Source: Anaeramoeba flamelloides (Eukaryota; Metamonada; Anaeramoebidae). From it: a stretch of 64,000 nt of DNA. A program made the translations under genes and the position numbers. Location of the stretch: the NCBI GenBank assembly GCA_027625915.1, contig JANTQA010000012.1, forward strand, positions 8,268,501 through 8,332,500. The letters are read 5' to 3'. How positions within the stretch are numbered: the stretch's first letter is position 1; each line of letters begins with the position of its first letter. The notes beneath the pieces were generated by a model, which ran no database searches, was not told where the DNA came from, and saw only the letters and a program-made list of their open reading frames with translations. Shown here piece by piece: positions 12,805 to 23,380 of this stretch.

Positions 12805-13033
12805 GGTTTTCGTTTTCTTTTTGTTCTTCTGCAAATAAATTTTCAGTTTTGTTTTCGTTATTGTTTGTTTCTTGGAGTTGTTGAAAGTCTTCTTGGATCT
12901 CAAGTGGCTGCTGATTAAAGTTATTTTGTGATTCTTCACCAAAACCAAAATCTGTTAAATCATTTAATTGTTGTTCGTTGTTTTGTGTTTGTGTTGTTGT
13001 TGTGGTTTCTTCAAATAAATCAAATTCGCTCAT
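7359..13033 (-). CDS. CLC: Clathrin light chain, five inferred exons
   Basis: Clathrin light chain binds the heavy-chain hub and regulates triskelion assembly of coated vesicles at the plasma membrane and trans-Golgi. Proposed exons: 13033-12636, 12452-12300, 12187-12151, 8350-8294 and 7508-7359; total 795 bases, 264 aa, in frame. Exon 1 gives the acidic Asp/Glu/Asn-rich N-terminus typical of the family. Exon 2 carries the heavy-chain-binding coiled coil, with EWQNEVQQKIQEQEKKSEKE then AKIDLQKWYEEKNEQ, which lines up with the REEQ..KRL / AKKDLEEWNQRQSEQ region of known light chains. The last exon has GEPWEKVVSFVDLGK and DTTRIRSIFLKKK, matching the family C-terminus (GTEWEKVAQLCDF and DVSRLRSVLMSLK). 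Exons 1, 2 and 5 are strong; exon 3 relies on a weak GTTTCA donor and exon 4 (KEPKEPKEPKQLKKGNLEK) on an AG after a purine run. Intron 3 is about 3.8 kb and filled with repeats, whereas introns 1 and 2 are 183 and 112 bp. Confidence 0.85.
8418..8660. other. GC-richer island inside clathrin light chain intron
   Basis: This stretch is visibly richer in G+C than its surroundings and open in two frames: plus 8487-8669 (60 codons starting ATG) and minus about 8660-8427 (roughly 77 codons ending FVEDLLMKKFG). Neither translation is recognised, and neither fits the clathrin light chain. It could be a captured gene fragment or old coding sequence. Confidence 0.35.
9138..9187. repeat. 10-bp phased decamer array
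   Basis: Five consecutive units in exact 10-bp register: AGTGCCGTAG, AGTGTCATAG, AGTATCGTCA, AGTGCCGTAG, AGTGCCTAGC. The last unit runs directly into the CTAGCTTTTCC arm of the following hairpin. Related units occur near 28286, 29503, 29699, 36437 and 58807. Confidence 0.85.
9183..9436. repeat. Nested hairpin modules (compound repeat, locus 1)
   Basis: First hairpin 9183-9258: arms CTAGCTTTTCCAAAATTC and GAATTCT-like mirror ending GGAAAAGCTAA, with the tip AAAATC/GATTTT. Second part 9264-9436: GTTTTTTTCACTTTTTG and its mirror CAAAAAGTGAAAAAAAC enclose smaller stems with tips CGAAAATC/GATTTTC. Both parts lie in the long intron of the clathrin light chain gene. Confidence 0.8.
10258..10753. 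mobile_element. TA-flanked TIR element, family G, copy 1
   Basis: About 496 bp with ends CAGCCGTTCC and GGAACTGTTG, flanked by TA on both sides (10256-10257 and 10754-10755). Longer inverted similarity runs about 65 bp inward (CATGGGAATTAATAAGACC versus CATGGAAATTTATAAGACA). No coding. It is the same family as 47492-48634, in opposite orientation, and provides the uninterrupted version of the site where the LINE inserted there. Confidence 0.8.
11155..11480 (-). mobile_element. LINE 3' fragment, copy A
   Basis: On the minus strand this piece translates in part to ENIVHFLWVYPSYEKDRLLF, the region after the zinc-finger cysteines at the C-terminus of a LINE reverse transcriptase. It aligns with copies at 18655-18960 and 49480-49870 and shares the 3' UTR end with 47565-48138 and 53315-53415. 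It is 5'-truncated and not intact. Confidence 0.75.
11517..12030. mobile_element. Foldback element with nonamer arrays in its arms
   Basis: Inverted arms of about 100-140 bp: the left carries CACGATTTTTAATTGGAAGA, then eight CACAGAAAT units (11562-11633), then CCTGGAAATGAAAAGTAA; the right carries the mirror with only about three units (11948-11977) and ends AAAAATCGTGTTGAACTG. The interior has no recognised gene. It lies in the long intron of the clathrin light chain gene. Confidence 0.75.
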
Positions 13034-13734
13034 TTTTTTTATAAGTTAAAAGAGTTAAAAAAATTTGTTAAAAAAATGGTTCATCTCGAGAAATTTCATT
13101 TGATGAAGATCACAATAATTGTGGTGACTTTTTTAAATTCCCACACTAGTTTTTTCAGATTATTTCAAATTTTTAAAGTAATTCGAAGAAAAATATCTAA
13201 AAAATTTCAATTTAAAAGTTTTTACAATTCAAACTTGTAATTGTAATTTAAACAAACAGTCGCTTTTTGGCTTTTAATTTTTCTCAAACTTGAAAGACTT
13301 TTTGAAAAGTAAACAAATAGTTTTCTTGAAGAAAACTGTAACAAATTTCTCAATTAAATTCAAAATGTTAAATTTGTTTATCTTTTTTTACCCTTTTTTG
13401 GCTTTAAAAAATTTTCATCAAGTGTTTGGAATTTGAAAAACAATGAAAGTTTATCAGTAGACTGAAATCTTATACACTCTCATTGTTGAAAGTTCTCAAA
13501 AGTCTTGAAAGAATTTATATGGTTCTTGCTATTCTTGTTGTGCTTTTATTTCAATGATATGGTTTCTAATGTTGGAAAAAGAAATCTTATGGAACTTTAG
13601 TCTGAAAATTCCACAAATAAAATGAAAGTATTTGTTAAGAATGTCAAATTCTTGAATTGTAGGAGATTAAATGAGAACAAATAGCAACAAATTTTAAATA
13701 CCAAAGGTTTTAATTTGTATAATCTCTGAAATAG
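13034..13734. other. Intergenic, upstream of clathrin light chain
   Basis: Contains the start-proximal region of the minus-strand clathrin light chain gene. No identifiable promoter motif and no other gene. Confidence 0.4.
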
Positions 13735-13737
13735 AAT

Positions 13738-14278
13738 TAAGGATTATTTTGTATTCGGATTAGGTACTGTTATTATACTAGTATTTGATTTAAATTGGAA
13801 ATAATTTTCACACTATTTCCAAATTCCTTTTTCTTTCCAATAGCCCCAATTACAACCTACTTCTTTGACAAGCGATTTATAAAAGAATAAGACACAAATA
13901 AAGTGAATATTCTTTCCCATTTATAATTCAAATACAAGTACTTCTGAGCTTGTGGATCTTTGACTTGGATATGGACTTTAATAGAGGTTCAAAAAGTCAA
14001 TTTTTTACAATTTATTTTTTTTTTCTAAAAACCAAATTGATCAGTGTAAGATGAATAGATCAGTATGTAAGTTATAAAAAAATTATTTATTTTTGGGTTT
14101 TAAATAGAAATATTTATTTGGGCTTTGTTCAGGTTCCCTGTTAGTTCACTAACTCAAAAAAATCATAAATTGTAAATAATTAACTTTTAGAACCTCTATT
14201 AAAGTCCATATCCAAGTCAAAGATCCACAAGCTAAGAACCAAAATAACATTACCTCCGACCTAATACAAAATAATCTT
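13738..14278. mobile_element. Foldback element with an interrupted left arm
   Basis: The left arm is in two pieces, 13738-13776 (GGATTATTTTGTATTCGGAT...) and 13945-13990 (GAGCTTGTGGATCTTTGACT...). The right arm 14191-14278 carries both as one nearly continuous inverted copy. The extra 168 bp in the left arm resembles part of 38868-38990, so it looks like a second element inserted in the first. No coding sequence seen. Confidence 0.75.
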
Positions 14279-15885
14279 TATACCCATTTTATGGGAGTTA
14301 AACCTTAAAGATTAAGCAGTCTGAAATAATAAAAATGCGAATTTTCCGCCATACCAAGGTAAAAATTATATATTTTCAAAATTGGTAAAATTCTCATTTT
14401 TTCAAAATTGACAATTCTATTGATTATTTTAACTATAGGTAGTTAAAACCCCCTTTAAGGGTAGCTTAAGGTATGTTAGGTTATTTTAGAGTATGTTAGG
14501 GCGGGCTTGGATGATTTGGAAGGTATACTAGAAAATTTTATCTAGGATTTTAAAAAAAAAATGAAAAAGAGAACAATTAGACTTTTGCAACTCATTATCA
14601 GGGGTAAAAAAATTTTCTACTTAACGTTTTGCGTTAAAATTGGGTTTTCGAACAAATTTTTGAAAAATATTTAGTATTGGTGATTTCAAGATTTTGAATT
14701 TTCTACAATTTAAGTAATAAAATACTAATAATTGTAAATTAATCTATTTGCCCCCTCCCCCCCCCCCCCCACACACACACACACAATTATAAAAAATCAT
14801 TAAAAACTTTCACACAATGAATAATAATCAAGAAACTCTTCAAAAAAGTGTAAAAATTCAATTTTACCAATTTTAAAATGTAATAGTATACTGGTACTAA
14901 GTACTGTTTAAATCTTAGGGTCCATGTCATAAGTTTTATAGAAAACTACATATTTGTTGACGTGAAAGGGTGTTAAGTTAAGAACTTTTGTTACTTTGAT
15001 TTTAGAATTTAAGGTTTTTTTCAAAAAAAATCAAAGTTTGGGTTAATCTATTTTTTTCAACACAAATTTGAAATTTGTCTTTACAGCGTTCAGAAATTAA
15101 AATAGTCAGACCTAATATCCACTTTCCACTTTATTCTAAAATATAATGTTATTGAGAGGAAGGGTATAAACAGCTGTATTTAAAGTTTAAATTAAGGGAC
15201 AAATAAAATTCCTGAGAATTAGAACTTGTTTTGTTGAGAGAATTTAAAAAAAAAATTTGATTATTAAAACCCTAATATTGGTATAAAAAAAAAAAATGAA
15301 CATTTTTTTTTTTCATTTTTTTTTAAATTAACTTGGTTGGAATATCTTGAAGTTATAATCCAGAACTAAGTATTTGTCCTAGTTTGAATAGTAATCATTT
15401 TTACATTTCAAGCAACCTTTTTTTCATGGGGTTTTTGATAAAGAGATTGAAAAAAAAATGAAAAAAAAAATTGACATTTTTTGCTTTTATACTACTGCAG
15501 GGGCATAAAATGTTTTTTTTGGATTTTCCATATAAAACTCAAAAAAGCCTAAAAATTCTAAATTTTCCATTTCCCTTAATTCACTAACGATCAAAAAAGT
15601 TTTTTGTGAATTAATATTTCAGTAATATCCACATACTCTAAATGATGAATAGTACTCAATGAAAAAATTTTTAATTCAAATCTTATAACTAGGCAATATT
15701 GTATCAAAAATAAGAAGAAGATTTCTGACAAACGAAAAATAGATCTGAATTATGAAAAACGAAAAACGCAAGACAACAAAACGAAGAATTTGAATAAAAC
15801 AATTCATTGAATAAATCATAATTATTTTTCTAATAAAAGTTTTTGTTAAAGCCTGTAAATTTTCATAGCTTTCAATTCAAAACTA
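14279..15885. other. Intergenic, no gene seen
   Basis: AT-rich with no convincing frame. Contains the simple repeat at about 14751-14784, a run of C followed by (AC)n, and a slightly G-richer patch near 14440-14520 with repeated GTATGTTAGG. Confidence 0.45.
14751..14784 (+). repeat. Compound microsatellite C(n)(AC)n
   Basis: A C-rich tract of about 20 bases merges into seven AC units, an outlier in this AT-rich sequence. Confidence 0.9.
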
Positions 15886-16895
15886 TTATTTTCTTTTAAA
15901 ACAGGCCAAAAATTTTGTACCACCATTTTTCTCAACTCTTTTCGCTTCTTCAGACTCAGTCGAAATTACCTTGATCAGGGGATCATTTTGATACTCTTCC
16001 TTTGTCAGCTCAGTAAATAAGGGGTGTTCTTCTAAATGCCCTTTCATCCAGCTATGCAATTTATATACGTCTGTGATTGTATAAATAATTCCGCCACTTT
16101 TCATAAAATAGGCGTACTCTGCTAACAATTCTTGAGAGATGATCCTCCATTTAATTTTTCGTTTTTTGAATTCAGGGTCGGGGAAAAGGAAAAAAATCTT
16201 GCTAAGTTGGCTTTTCACAAATAAGTGTGGTAGAGTCCTCATGGCATTTGTTTGAAGCGCACTGATATTCAAATATTTTCCTTTTTCGTTGTGACGTAGC
16301 ACACCGATTTTTTCTTTCACATAATTACAAACCTTTCCTCGGATTTCCAAGCCTATGCTATAATTGTCAGGAAACATTTCAGAGAGCTTAAATAATAATC
16401 CACCATAACCACACCCGATATCAGCAAAATCAATGTGTTCACCTTTTCCCATATTTGGATAGTATTCTTTCCAGTTCATGTCCTGTGGTCTTATTGATCT
16501 TGGTATTTGATTTTCAAAGCATAATTAAAAAGAACAAAGGAAGAAAAAAAAGTTACACGACCCCAAAAAGAAAAAAAAAAATTAACGTTCTTGGTTTGTT
16601 AGGTTTTTTTAAAGATGGAAAAAAGCGTTGATATTTTCGGTTTGTAATTTTTTTTTTTTAAAAAAAAGATCCTATATTACAAATTGAAATCCATTTGTCT
16701 TAATGACAAAGGGTTCATGTGTGCTTTTTGTCGAAATAATGTCATTTTTGGCATTTTTTTTTTTTTGTTTGGATCATTTTCTGTTTCTTTTTGAATTTCT
16801 TTTTCTTCTTCATTTTCTTTTTGGCTTTCTTTTTCTTGTTCCTTTTCAATTTCTTTTTTTTTGATTTCTTCTGTATTTGTTTCTGAATTACTCAT
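15886..16895 (-). CDS. METTL1: tRNA (guanine-N7-)-methyltransferase, catalytic subunit (METTL1/Trm8)
   Basis: Uses S-adenosylmethionine to form m7G46 in the variable loop of tRNAs, in eukaryotes together with a WD-repeat partner (WDR4/Trm82). Two exons: 16895-16681 and 16498-15886; donor GTAATA and acceptor CAAG, joining in frame to 828 bases, 275 aa, the same length as human METTL1. An alternative acceptor seven bases upstream of the conserved PQDMNW would drop two or three residues. Exon 1 is a Lys/Glu-rich tail followed by the conserved RQKAHMNPLSLR (family RQRAHSNP). Exon 2 has MNWKEYYP, SAM motif DIGCGYGG (about residues 98-105), IGLEIR, QTNAM, and FFLFPDPEFKKRKIKWRIIS, all diagnostic. 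The C-terminal NGGTKFLACFKRK matches the family NGG..F.A.F.R end. All catalytic residues seem present, so it should be functional. Confidence 0.97.
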
Positions 16896-18654
16896 TTTGG
16901 ATTAAAAAAAAAAAATGAAAAATATTTTGGTTCAATTTTATAAGTTCAAGTAGCCAATAAACTATTTAATGATAATTTTCAAAAAAGAACGATCTAGAAG
17001 TTTTTAATACGAATTATTTTTACAAATAACAGTTCCTTTCAAAAAAAGTCGATTAAAAAAAAAATTTCATTAATGGTTTGTTTGCTTTCAGAAAATTGGT
17101 TTTCTGAAATTGATAAACTGATTTTTGTTTGTGTTTCAAAACACTTTGAAGTCCTCGAGTGAAATTTTCTCTTTGTTTTTGAATCTAAAAATTAAACAAA
17201 ATATTACTTTAAGGGGATGATCAGATTTAAATTTTCTAGAATTATAATTTTTTATTTCTAAATATAGATTAGTTTTGGTGTTGTCGAATAAAAGGTCTAA
17301 AAAATCTTTTTTAACTTTTGTTGTCTCATAAATTAATGAAATCTAGTTCTAAAAAAGCAGGGTAAATTTATTTATTAATATCTTTATTAAACTTGATATC
17401 AAATAACCGTTTAAAGTATAAATTGATAATTCAATATTTATTGATTTTTGATAATAATTCAATTCTTTTGTTGATCTGGCATTACTTAAATAAAAGATAT
17501 TAAATTACTACATCTTGATGTTATGGGATATTTTTATGTAGTGAAAATTTGTAAGTGTTGTTTTCTACTTGAAATTGATTAAGCATTGTATCTAAAAAAA
17601 ACACATTTTTTTTTTGATTTTTTGGAAATATTTTGAGGAATATGATTTGAAATAAATACAATTTATGCTGATTTAATCAGTATTAATATTTCATTATTTC
17701 ATATTATCAATTTACAAATCGCACCACTAAAAAAGAATTTTTTTTAAGATTTGTAATATATATATATATACCAAGTTTTTTTGAAATACCTTGTGTCTTA
17801 TAGAAATACCAATGTGGTAACTGGTTGTGTTGAATAATTCTAATCTATAAATGAAATTTAATCAATTTTTTTGAGTCGCCAGACTTTAGAAACACCAAAA
17901 TGCTTGTTTTTCCTATTTCCATATTTACACTTATCTACAAAACAACCATAAATGTTATTTGAATAGGATACATTGGTTGGATTCAAACTATTTCTACCAA
18001 TTATTAATTAAATGAAATATGAGAATTTTTTTGTTAAAATAGACACTCAAAAAACAATTAATTGGGTTCCTAATTTTTGTATTAAAAAAATCCATTTCTA
18101 ACTGTTTTATAAATTCTATTTATAAATTAACTTACTGGTTGGTATTTTTCGTATCTATTTTGTTACCCTCATATTGACATTTCATTTTTCTCTTTTGCAA
18201 ATTAATATTTTTAGCATATTTAAACATTTTCCTACAATTAAAAGGAGAAAGGGGTATATTTTCCATAAAGTTGTTTATTTTTACACTTTTTTTGATAACT
18301 ATTAAAAAATACAAATAGAGGTCTAAAAGTAAATATTTTACAATTGTGGATTAATTATAAGAGTATGCCTTTTATTAAATTATTCTATAACATCTAAATC
18401 ATTTTCAAGAATCAAGACTCTATTTATAATGTCATTGGAGGTTATTTCATATCCTTTATCGTTGATTATTATCAAAAAATTTAAATTTTAAGATCAGTAT
18501 CTTTTTTTCTAAAGTATAAAATTTTTATCATTTCATTTATTCTTTTATTTTTTTTTAAATTATTTTTTCTTTTCTTTTTCCTTTTTTTATTTTATTAATT
18601 TGAAAAAACTGTTGGCCTATCCCATAAAAAATATTTATTTTTTTTTGATAATTG
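16896..18654. other. Intergenic, no gene seen
   Basis: No gene recognised. Around 17353-17500 a diverged segment is shared with 59120-59270 (AAAAAGCAG, GTAAATTTATTT, ATATCTTT, ACTTAAATAAAAGATAT), probably an old element of unknown class. (TA)n run at 17757-17771. Confidence 0.45.
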
Positions 18655-18960
18655 TAGAAGTGTATTTACGCTCTCTATACCCCCCTGCTTAAATTTTTAA
18701 AATTGTAGCGTTGAATCATCGATTTCATAATTATTAATTAAAGAAAATCATTTCAAACTTTGATGTTTTAAAATTAATCAATTAAGATTTATTTCTTTTA
18801 ATTTATTATGAAAAATTAATCTATCTTTATCATAGGAAGGACATACCTATAAAAAATTATTAATATTATCAATAATTTCCTTATGTTCATGTTTTAAATA
18901 TAAAACACAAAATTTATTTGAATTTTTATTGATTAAATATTAATGTCTATTGAAAAAGTT
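18655..18960 (-). mobile_element. LINE 3' fragment, copy B
   Basis: The minus strand shows HKEIIDNINNFL and VCPSYDKDRLIFHNKLKE, the same reverse-transcriptase C-terminal segment as copies A and C, with in-frame stops. Truncated at the 5' end. Confidence 0.75.
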
Positions 18961-20134
18961 AGTTAAAATTCAAATTTTGTGATTTTTGGGTTTGTGTGAT
19001 AACTAATTTTTTTTAAAAAAATAAGTAAATTGCCGAAAGGTGGTGTCTTTTAAAACAAATACATTTCTGATAAAAAAATATTTTCATAAGAATCTTTAAT
19101 TTCTTTAAGGAATTAAGATTTTTTACAATGGGTGTTCAATTGATGTGAAAACATTTTTTTTCATCTTTTGTGTTTTTTTTTTTTTTTTTCAAAATTCATA
19201 GGGGTGTCAGTTCTTTTTTTTTTTTAAGAAGCAATAAAAATCTGAATTTTTATAATTTCTCTATTTTTCAAATTGATCATAAATTATTTAAAAAATGAAA
19301 ATTTCATTTTCGAATATGAGCAGTTCATGTTTAAACACCCATTAATAGTTTCAGTGGTCCTTTTCAAATAATAAATAATCTTCTATATTTGTAAATTTTA
19401 AACAATTCCTTAAATGATTCAGAAATAAATTTTTTTTTGGTTGTTTTACGAAAAATATTTTAAATTTGCACTGATTCGTTCTCAAGAATAAATAATATAT
19501 TCCTCCATGCAAAATATTTTTGATAAATAAAATATTTAATTACTATCAAGCCATAATAATAACATTTCAATTTCTATCTTATCTTATAAAAAACAATTCA
19601 GAAATAGATTTAAAAATTTAATTTCAAATAATATATCACAGAAATCACAAAAATCATCTTAAGAAAATAAATAAATAAAAAATTAAATCTATTATTTGGT
19701 TGTCTTCTTTAAAATTGTATAATAATGTGATTTTTGAATTTGTTTTATCAGTAATATCATTTTTTCTTTGTCTTTTCAAATCGGAAATTCTTTTAAAAAA
19801 CCCACTTCAAACCCAAAAAATATTAATAAATATGTAAAAAAAGATTTTTTTTCGTCTTTAAAAGATACGAAAAGGTCGATTTCTATGTATGACAAATACC
19901 ATGGTAAGTTTGGAACTACTTTAAAAGCTTAAGGGGGTAGTTACCCCATAAGACATGATAAAAATTTGAGAGAGATGAGATAAAAACATTTTATTTTAGT
20001 GGCGTGTGATCGTAGATTCTCTAAAAATTTTTTTAAAAAAATTATTTGATTTTTTTTTTTAGTAATGATAAACTATAAAAAAAAAGAGATTATATTGATA
20101 AAATATTTTTTTTTTTTTTTTTTTTTTTAAAATA
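18961..20134. other. Intergenic, no gene seen
   Basis: Homopolymer-rich. A weak TIR pair AATGGGTGTT (19130) and AACACCCATT (19334-19343) bounds about 215 bp and may be a decayed MITE. A hexamer-like remnant of the CACAGAAAT repeat occurs at 19635. Confidence 0.4.
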
Positions 20135-20658
20135 AACTTAATTCCATTATTTGGGATCGGTTTAAACAGTTGGAAGAATAACAGTAACATGATTTACATC
20201 AAATTGGAAAGTAATTTTTAATTCAACAAACTATTTAAATTTTGTCTTTTTTGTTTTTTTTTATCTTTTTTCGAATTATAAAATCTGTTTCATATGATCT
20301 GGGATTTTTTAATCGATAGTTGATAGATGGTTACAGTTGAGTTTCTTAAATTGAAAAATCCACATACAATTGGTCCAGGATATCTTATCATTTGATCGAT
20401 CAACAATTGTAGGTGTAATTTTAAAAAATCTACCAATATATTTTTCATTTCAGCTGTTTTCCTTATTTTGGACACCCTCTTTTTGATTTTTTGTTTTATA
20501 TTGTTTTCTTATATTTGGATGAAAAAGATTACCTTTAAAAACATTAATACTATGTTACTTAAATGTGGTTTTATATTACGTTTGGAAAAATATTATAAAT
20601 TGTGTTCTTGTATAAATATTTTTGATTTTGTGTGTGTCTAAATTTTTGGAATGGGGTT
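20135..20658. mobile_element. Tc1-like MITE family W, copy 1
   Basis: About 525 bp, matching copies at 37768 and 63462 along the whole length: TTTAAACAG near the left end, GATCGATCAACAATTGT in the middle, AAACATTAATACT, and the end CTAAATTTTTGGAATGGGG. It is the most diverged of the three (the left end reads CCATTATTTGGGA instead of CCAAAAATTTGGACA). Non-coding. Confidence 0.85.
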
Positions 20659-21835
20659 GAGTTTTTTTTTTGGGGGGGAGATAATTATATATTCTTAGAA
20701 TAAAATTTATAGGTATTTTGTGGTTTACACTTTGACAAAATATAATCATATTCACTTCTCCAATTTCACCAAACCCAACAATTTAAAAACCTAACAAGTA
20801 ATAATTTGACTTAATTATTCTTTTTTTGTAATTCTTCTAGCTATTTAAGTCCCATTTATGTTTCCTTTTATGCTTCTCTCAATTGTAATGTTGTTGTTTA
20901 TTTTAAACAATATCCATTAATCCCATATGTCACTGATAAAAAATATTTCTAATTGCTTTATGTTGTCATTATTAAAAGTATTAGAAAATGATGAAAAAAT
21001 AAAAATGAAAAAATTAAATGCCACAAAAGAATATTGAGTTAATTATAAAAGATAAGTTATTCAACATTCAAAACACTATTTTAAGCAATTCAACTCAACA
21101 TTCTATTGTGGCAATTTCTTTGAGACTTTGAAAAAAAAATTTAAAAAATCTAATGAATGAAGTACTTTAAATAATAAAAATCAATGAGGCACAACCAAAG
21201 TAGAAAATTTTATTTTCTGATCCTCTTCAGAATTGCAAAAAAGTGAAAAATTTTCCTTTACCATGGTTACTCCCTTAATACACAAACAAAAGTTTCTTTC
21301 AAAGAGAATTTACTCTTAAAAAAAGTCGATAAAATTTTCATAAAAAAGTAATAAAAAACGAAAACAGAGTTAAAATTTTTTGAAAATTGTGTCAAATAAA
21401 AATTTCATTATTGAATAAAAAATGATTCATAAAAAAAAAAAAACAAGATGAGAATAACTCAAAACTAAAAAAACAATCAGATGGTTCAACAATTTTTTTT
21501 TTTTTTTATTTTTTTTTATTTTTTTAAAAAATTAAGGATTTTTGCTGTTTTCTATTTCCAAATCATATTTATATTTAGAATATCGAATATACAATTATGG
21601 ATCAACAAAACACAAAAAAAGCAAAAGATTTTTAAAAAAATAAAAAATAAAAAAAAAAAAAAAATAAATAAAAAATAAAAAAAAATTAAAAAAATAAAAA
21701 TCGGTTAAAAATATTAATAAATAAAAATTGGTTAAAAAATACCAAAATGGTTCGAATTTTTTGATATCAATTCGCTTATTTTCCTTGAATTGGGTGTTGT
21801 TGTTAGTTATTCGTAAAATATTGGTTGGATATTAC

Positions 21836-21872
<37 letters not shown>

Positions 21873-21905
21873 TGGAAAAAGTAAATAAGCGATTGATACA
21901 AAGAA
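20659..21905. other. Intergenic, low complexity
   Basis: No gene seen. Contains poly-T and poly-A tracts (21490-21530, 21640-21700) and an (ATT)n microsatellite at about 21834-21871, immediately downstream of the minus-strand gene ending at 21906. Confidence 0.5.
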
Positions 21906-23138
21906 TTATTTTTGTTCGAGTAACTTCATAAAGGAAATATTATTTGATGAGTTACCAAGCTGTTGTATTTCGTGGTCGATCATCAAAGTAATTGGTTCAA
22001 TTGTTTCGGTTTTTTCTGTTTTTAGGCGCAAAATAGCCAGTATGGCCTCTGTTTCTTCAGAGCTTTTCTTTCTCCATTTTTCTATTAGCCTGCCGTTAAG
22101 CGTTTCTTCTTGTATTTTGTATTTATATTTGTGGCTATGATTGTGGCTGTGGTTATGGTTGTGGCGAAAGGTGTTTTTGTTTTGTTTTCTTTTATTATAT
22201 TTTTTCTTTAATTTATTTTTGGTTAAAGATTTACTCTTATTTGCTTTTAATTTTAATTTTTTTTTTTTTTGATGCAATTTCCTTTTGTTACTACTATTAT
22301 TAAAAGAAATTTTTCTTTTTGATTTGGTGGTGCTTTTCTTCTTTTTTGATCCTTTATTTTTGAGGTTATTTTCACTGGTGCCTTTTTTAATAAATGCTAA
22401 ATTTGAAGTTGATGTTGACAGAGACACTAAAGAAGAAATTGCTGAATTTGGTTTGGATGCTTTTTTCATATTTTTCGTTTTATTTGTTTGTTGTCCTTTT
22501 TTTTTAAATAATAATTTATTAAATTCAATATGCTTTTTTGATTCTTCATTTATCCGGCAGAGCGTTTTTTTTGACTCTTGAATTGAGTCAATTGCCTTTT
22601 TTGCTTCTTTGATCAGCTGCCTTGAGGTGATATTGGTGTTCAAAAATTCGTTTGTTCCATTTTCAATTTCCATACCATTATCGTCTTCGTCCTCATCAGT
22701 ACTGTTTCCATTGCTATTTTTTGATTCCTCTTTCTGGTTCGTCGCAGTACTATTCTTTATTTTGAGTAAAGTAAGAAATTTAACCATTAACAAGACGCTT
22801 TTTATTGTCTCGCTTGTTGATTGTAATCTCTTAATTGTGGTTGCTTTTTTTTGTTTTTCTTTTTCAATCCCATTTTCAATATTTTCAATTTTTTCCTTGA
22901 TTTTGTTGTTCATTTTTTTTGAGAGCTGTAACACCCTTTGTGCTAATTCCCTTTTCCTTTTTCTCAGTAAAAGAACGTCTTTTATATATTTATTTCCTTC
23001 AGAAAGGGCCTCACCATTCCCATGATTCCAATACACATAATTGTTCGATTGATCATCAGAAATTAAATTGATAGATTTGTAAATCGACAAAACTGTACAT
23101 ATACGCTGTCTTGAAAATCCCGTTTCACTTTCAATCAT
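21906..23138 (-). CDS. Putative E2F/DP-like winged-helix coiled-coil protein
   Basis: Open frame of 410 codons from an ATG at 23138. The first 45 residues, SRQRICTVLSIYKSINLI followed by NNYVYW, resemble the second half of the E2F/DP winged-helix DNA-binding domain (family pattern RRIYDITNVLEGIGLI...N.I.W), where the recognition helix and the beta wing lie. Next is a basic coiled coil (about residues 50-105), as in E2F dimerisation regions, then an acidic Glu/Asp/Asn stretch, a Ser-rich region, and a long Lys/Asn/His-rich segment (about 260-345) with HNHNHSHNHSH. The reading frame stays open upstream of the ATG to an AG at about 23152, so the true start is probably in a 5' exon that would supply the first half of the domain; a candidate tiny exon (ATGGAAAG before GTACAA, near 23370) is uncertain. 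The family call is tentative. Confidence 0.5.
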   Translation of the reverse strand: MIESETGFSRQRICTVLSIYKSINLISDDQSNNYVYWNHGNGEALSEGNKYIKDVLLLRKRKRELAQRVLQLSKKMNNKIKEKIENIENGIEKEKQKKATTIKRLQSTSETIKSVLLMVKFLTLLKIKNSTATNQKEESKNSNGNSTDEDEDDNGMEIENGTNEFLNTNITSRQLIKEAKKAIDSIQESKKTLCRINEESKKHIEFNKLLFKKKGQQTNKTKNMKKASKPNSAISSLVSLSTSTSNLAFIKKGTSENNLKNKGSKKKKSTTKSKRKISFNNSSNKRKLHQKKKKLKLKANKSKSLTKNKLKKKYNKRKQNKNTFRHNHNHSHNHSHKYKYKIQEETLNGRLIEKWRKKSSEETEAILAILRLKTEKTETIEPITLMIDHEIQQLGNSSNNISFMKLLEQK

Positions 23139-23380
23139 TTCTCTTGTACATGGTTCTATTTGATTGTTTTTTGTTTTTATTTAGTTTTTGGAAAGATGGA
23201 AAAAAAATTAGTTAAAAAAGATTTCAATTTACAGATAAATTCAAAAACAGGTAAAAATTTTTTTCAGTTTAATTTCTTTTTGTAACGATCTGTTAATTCT
23301 ACTTTCAAAAAATTTGATTTTAAAGGTCATTTCTAGATCTAAAATCAACTAATTTACAAAATTTGTACCTTTCCATTTCA

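Noticed and set aside
14420-14520. GTATGTTAGG and CCCTTAAGGG motifs as telomere-like sequence
   Set aside because: Only a few irregular copies, no tandem register.
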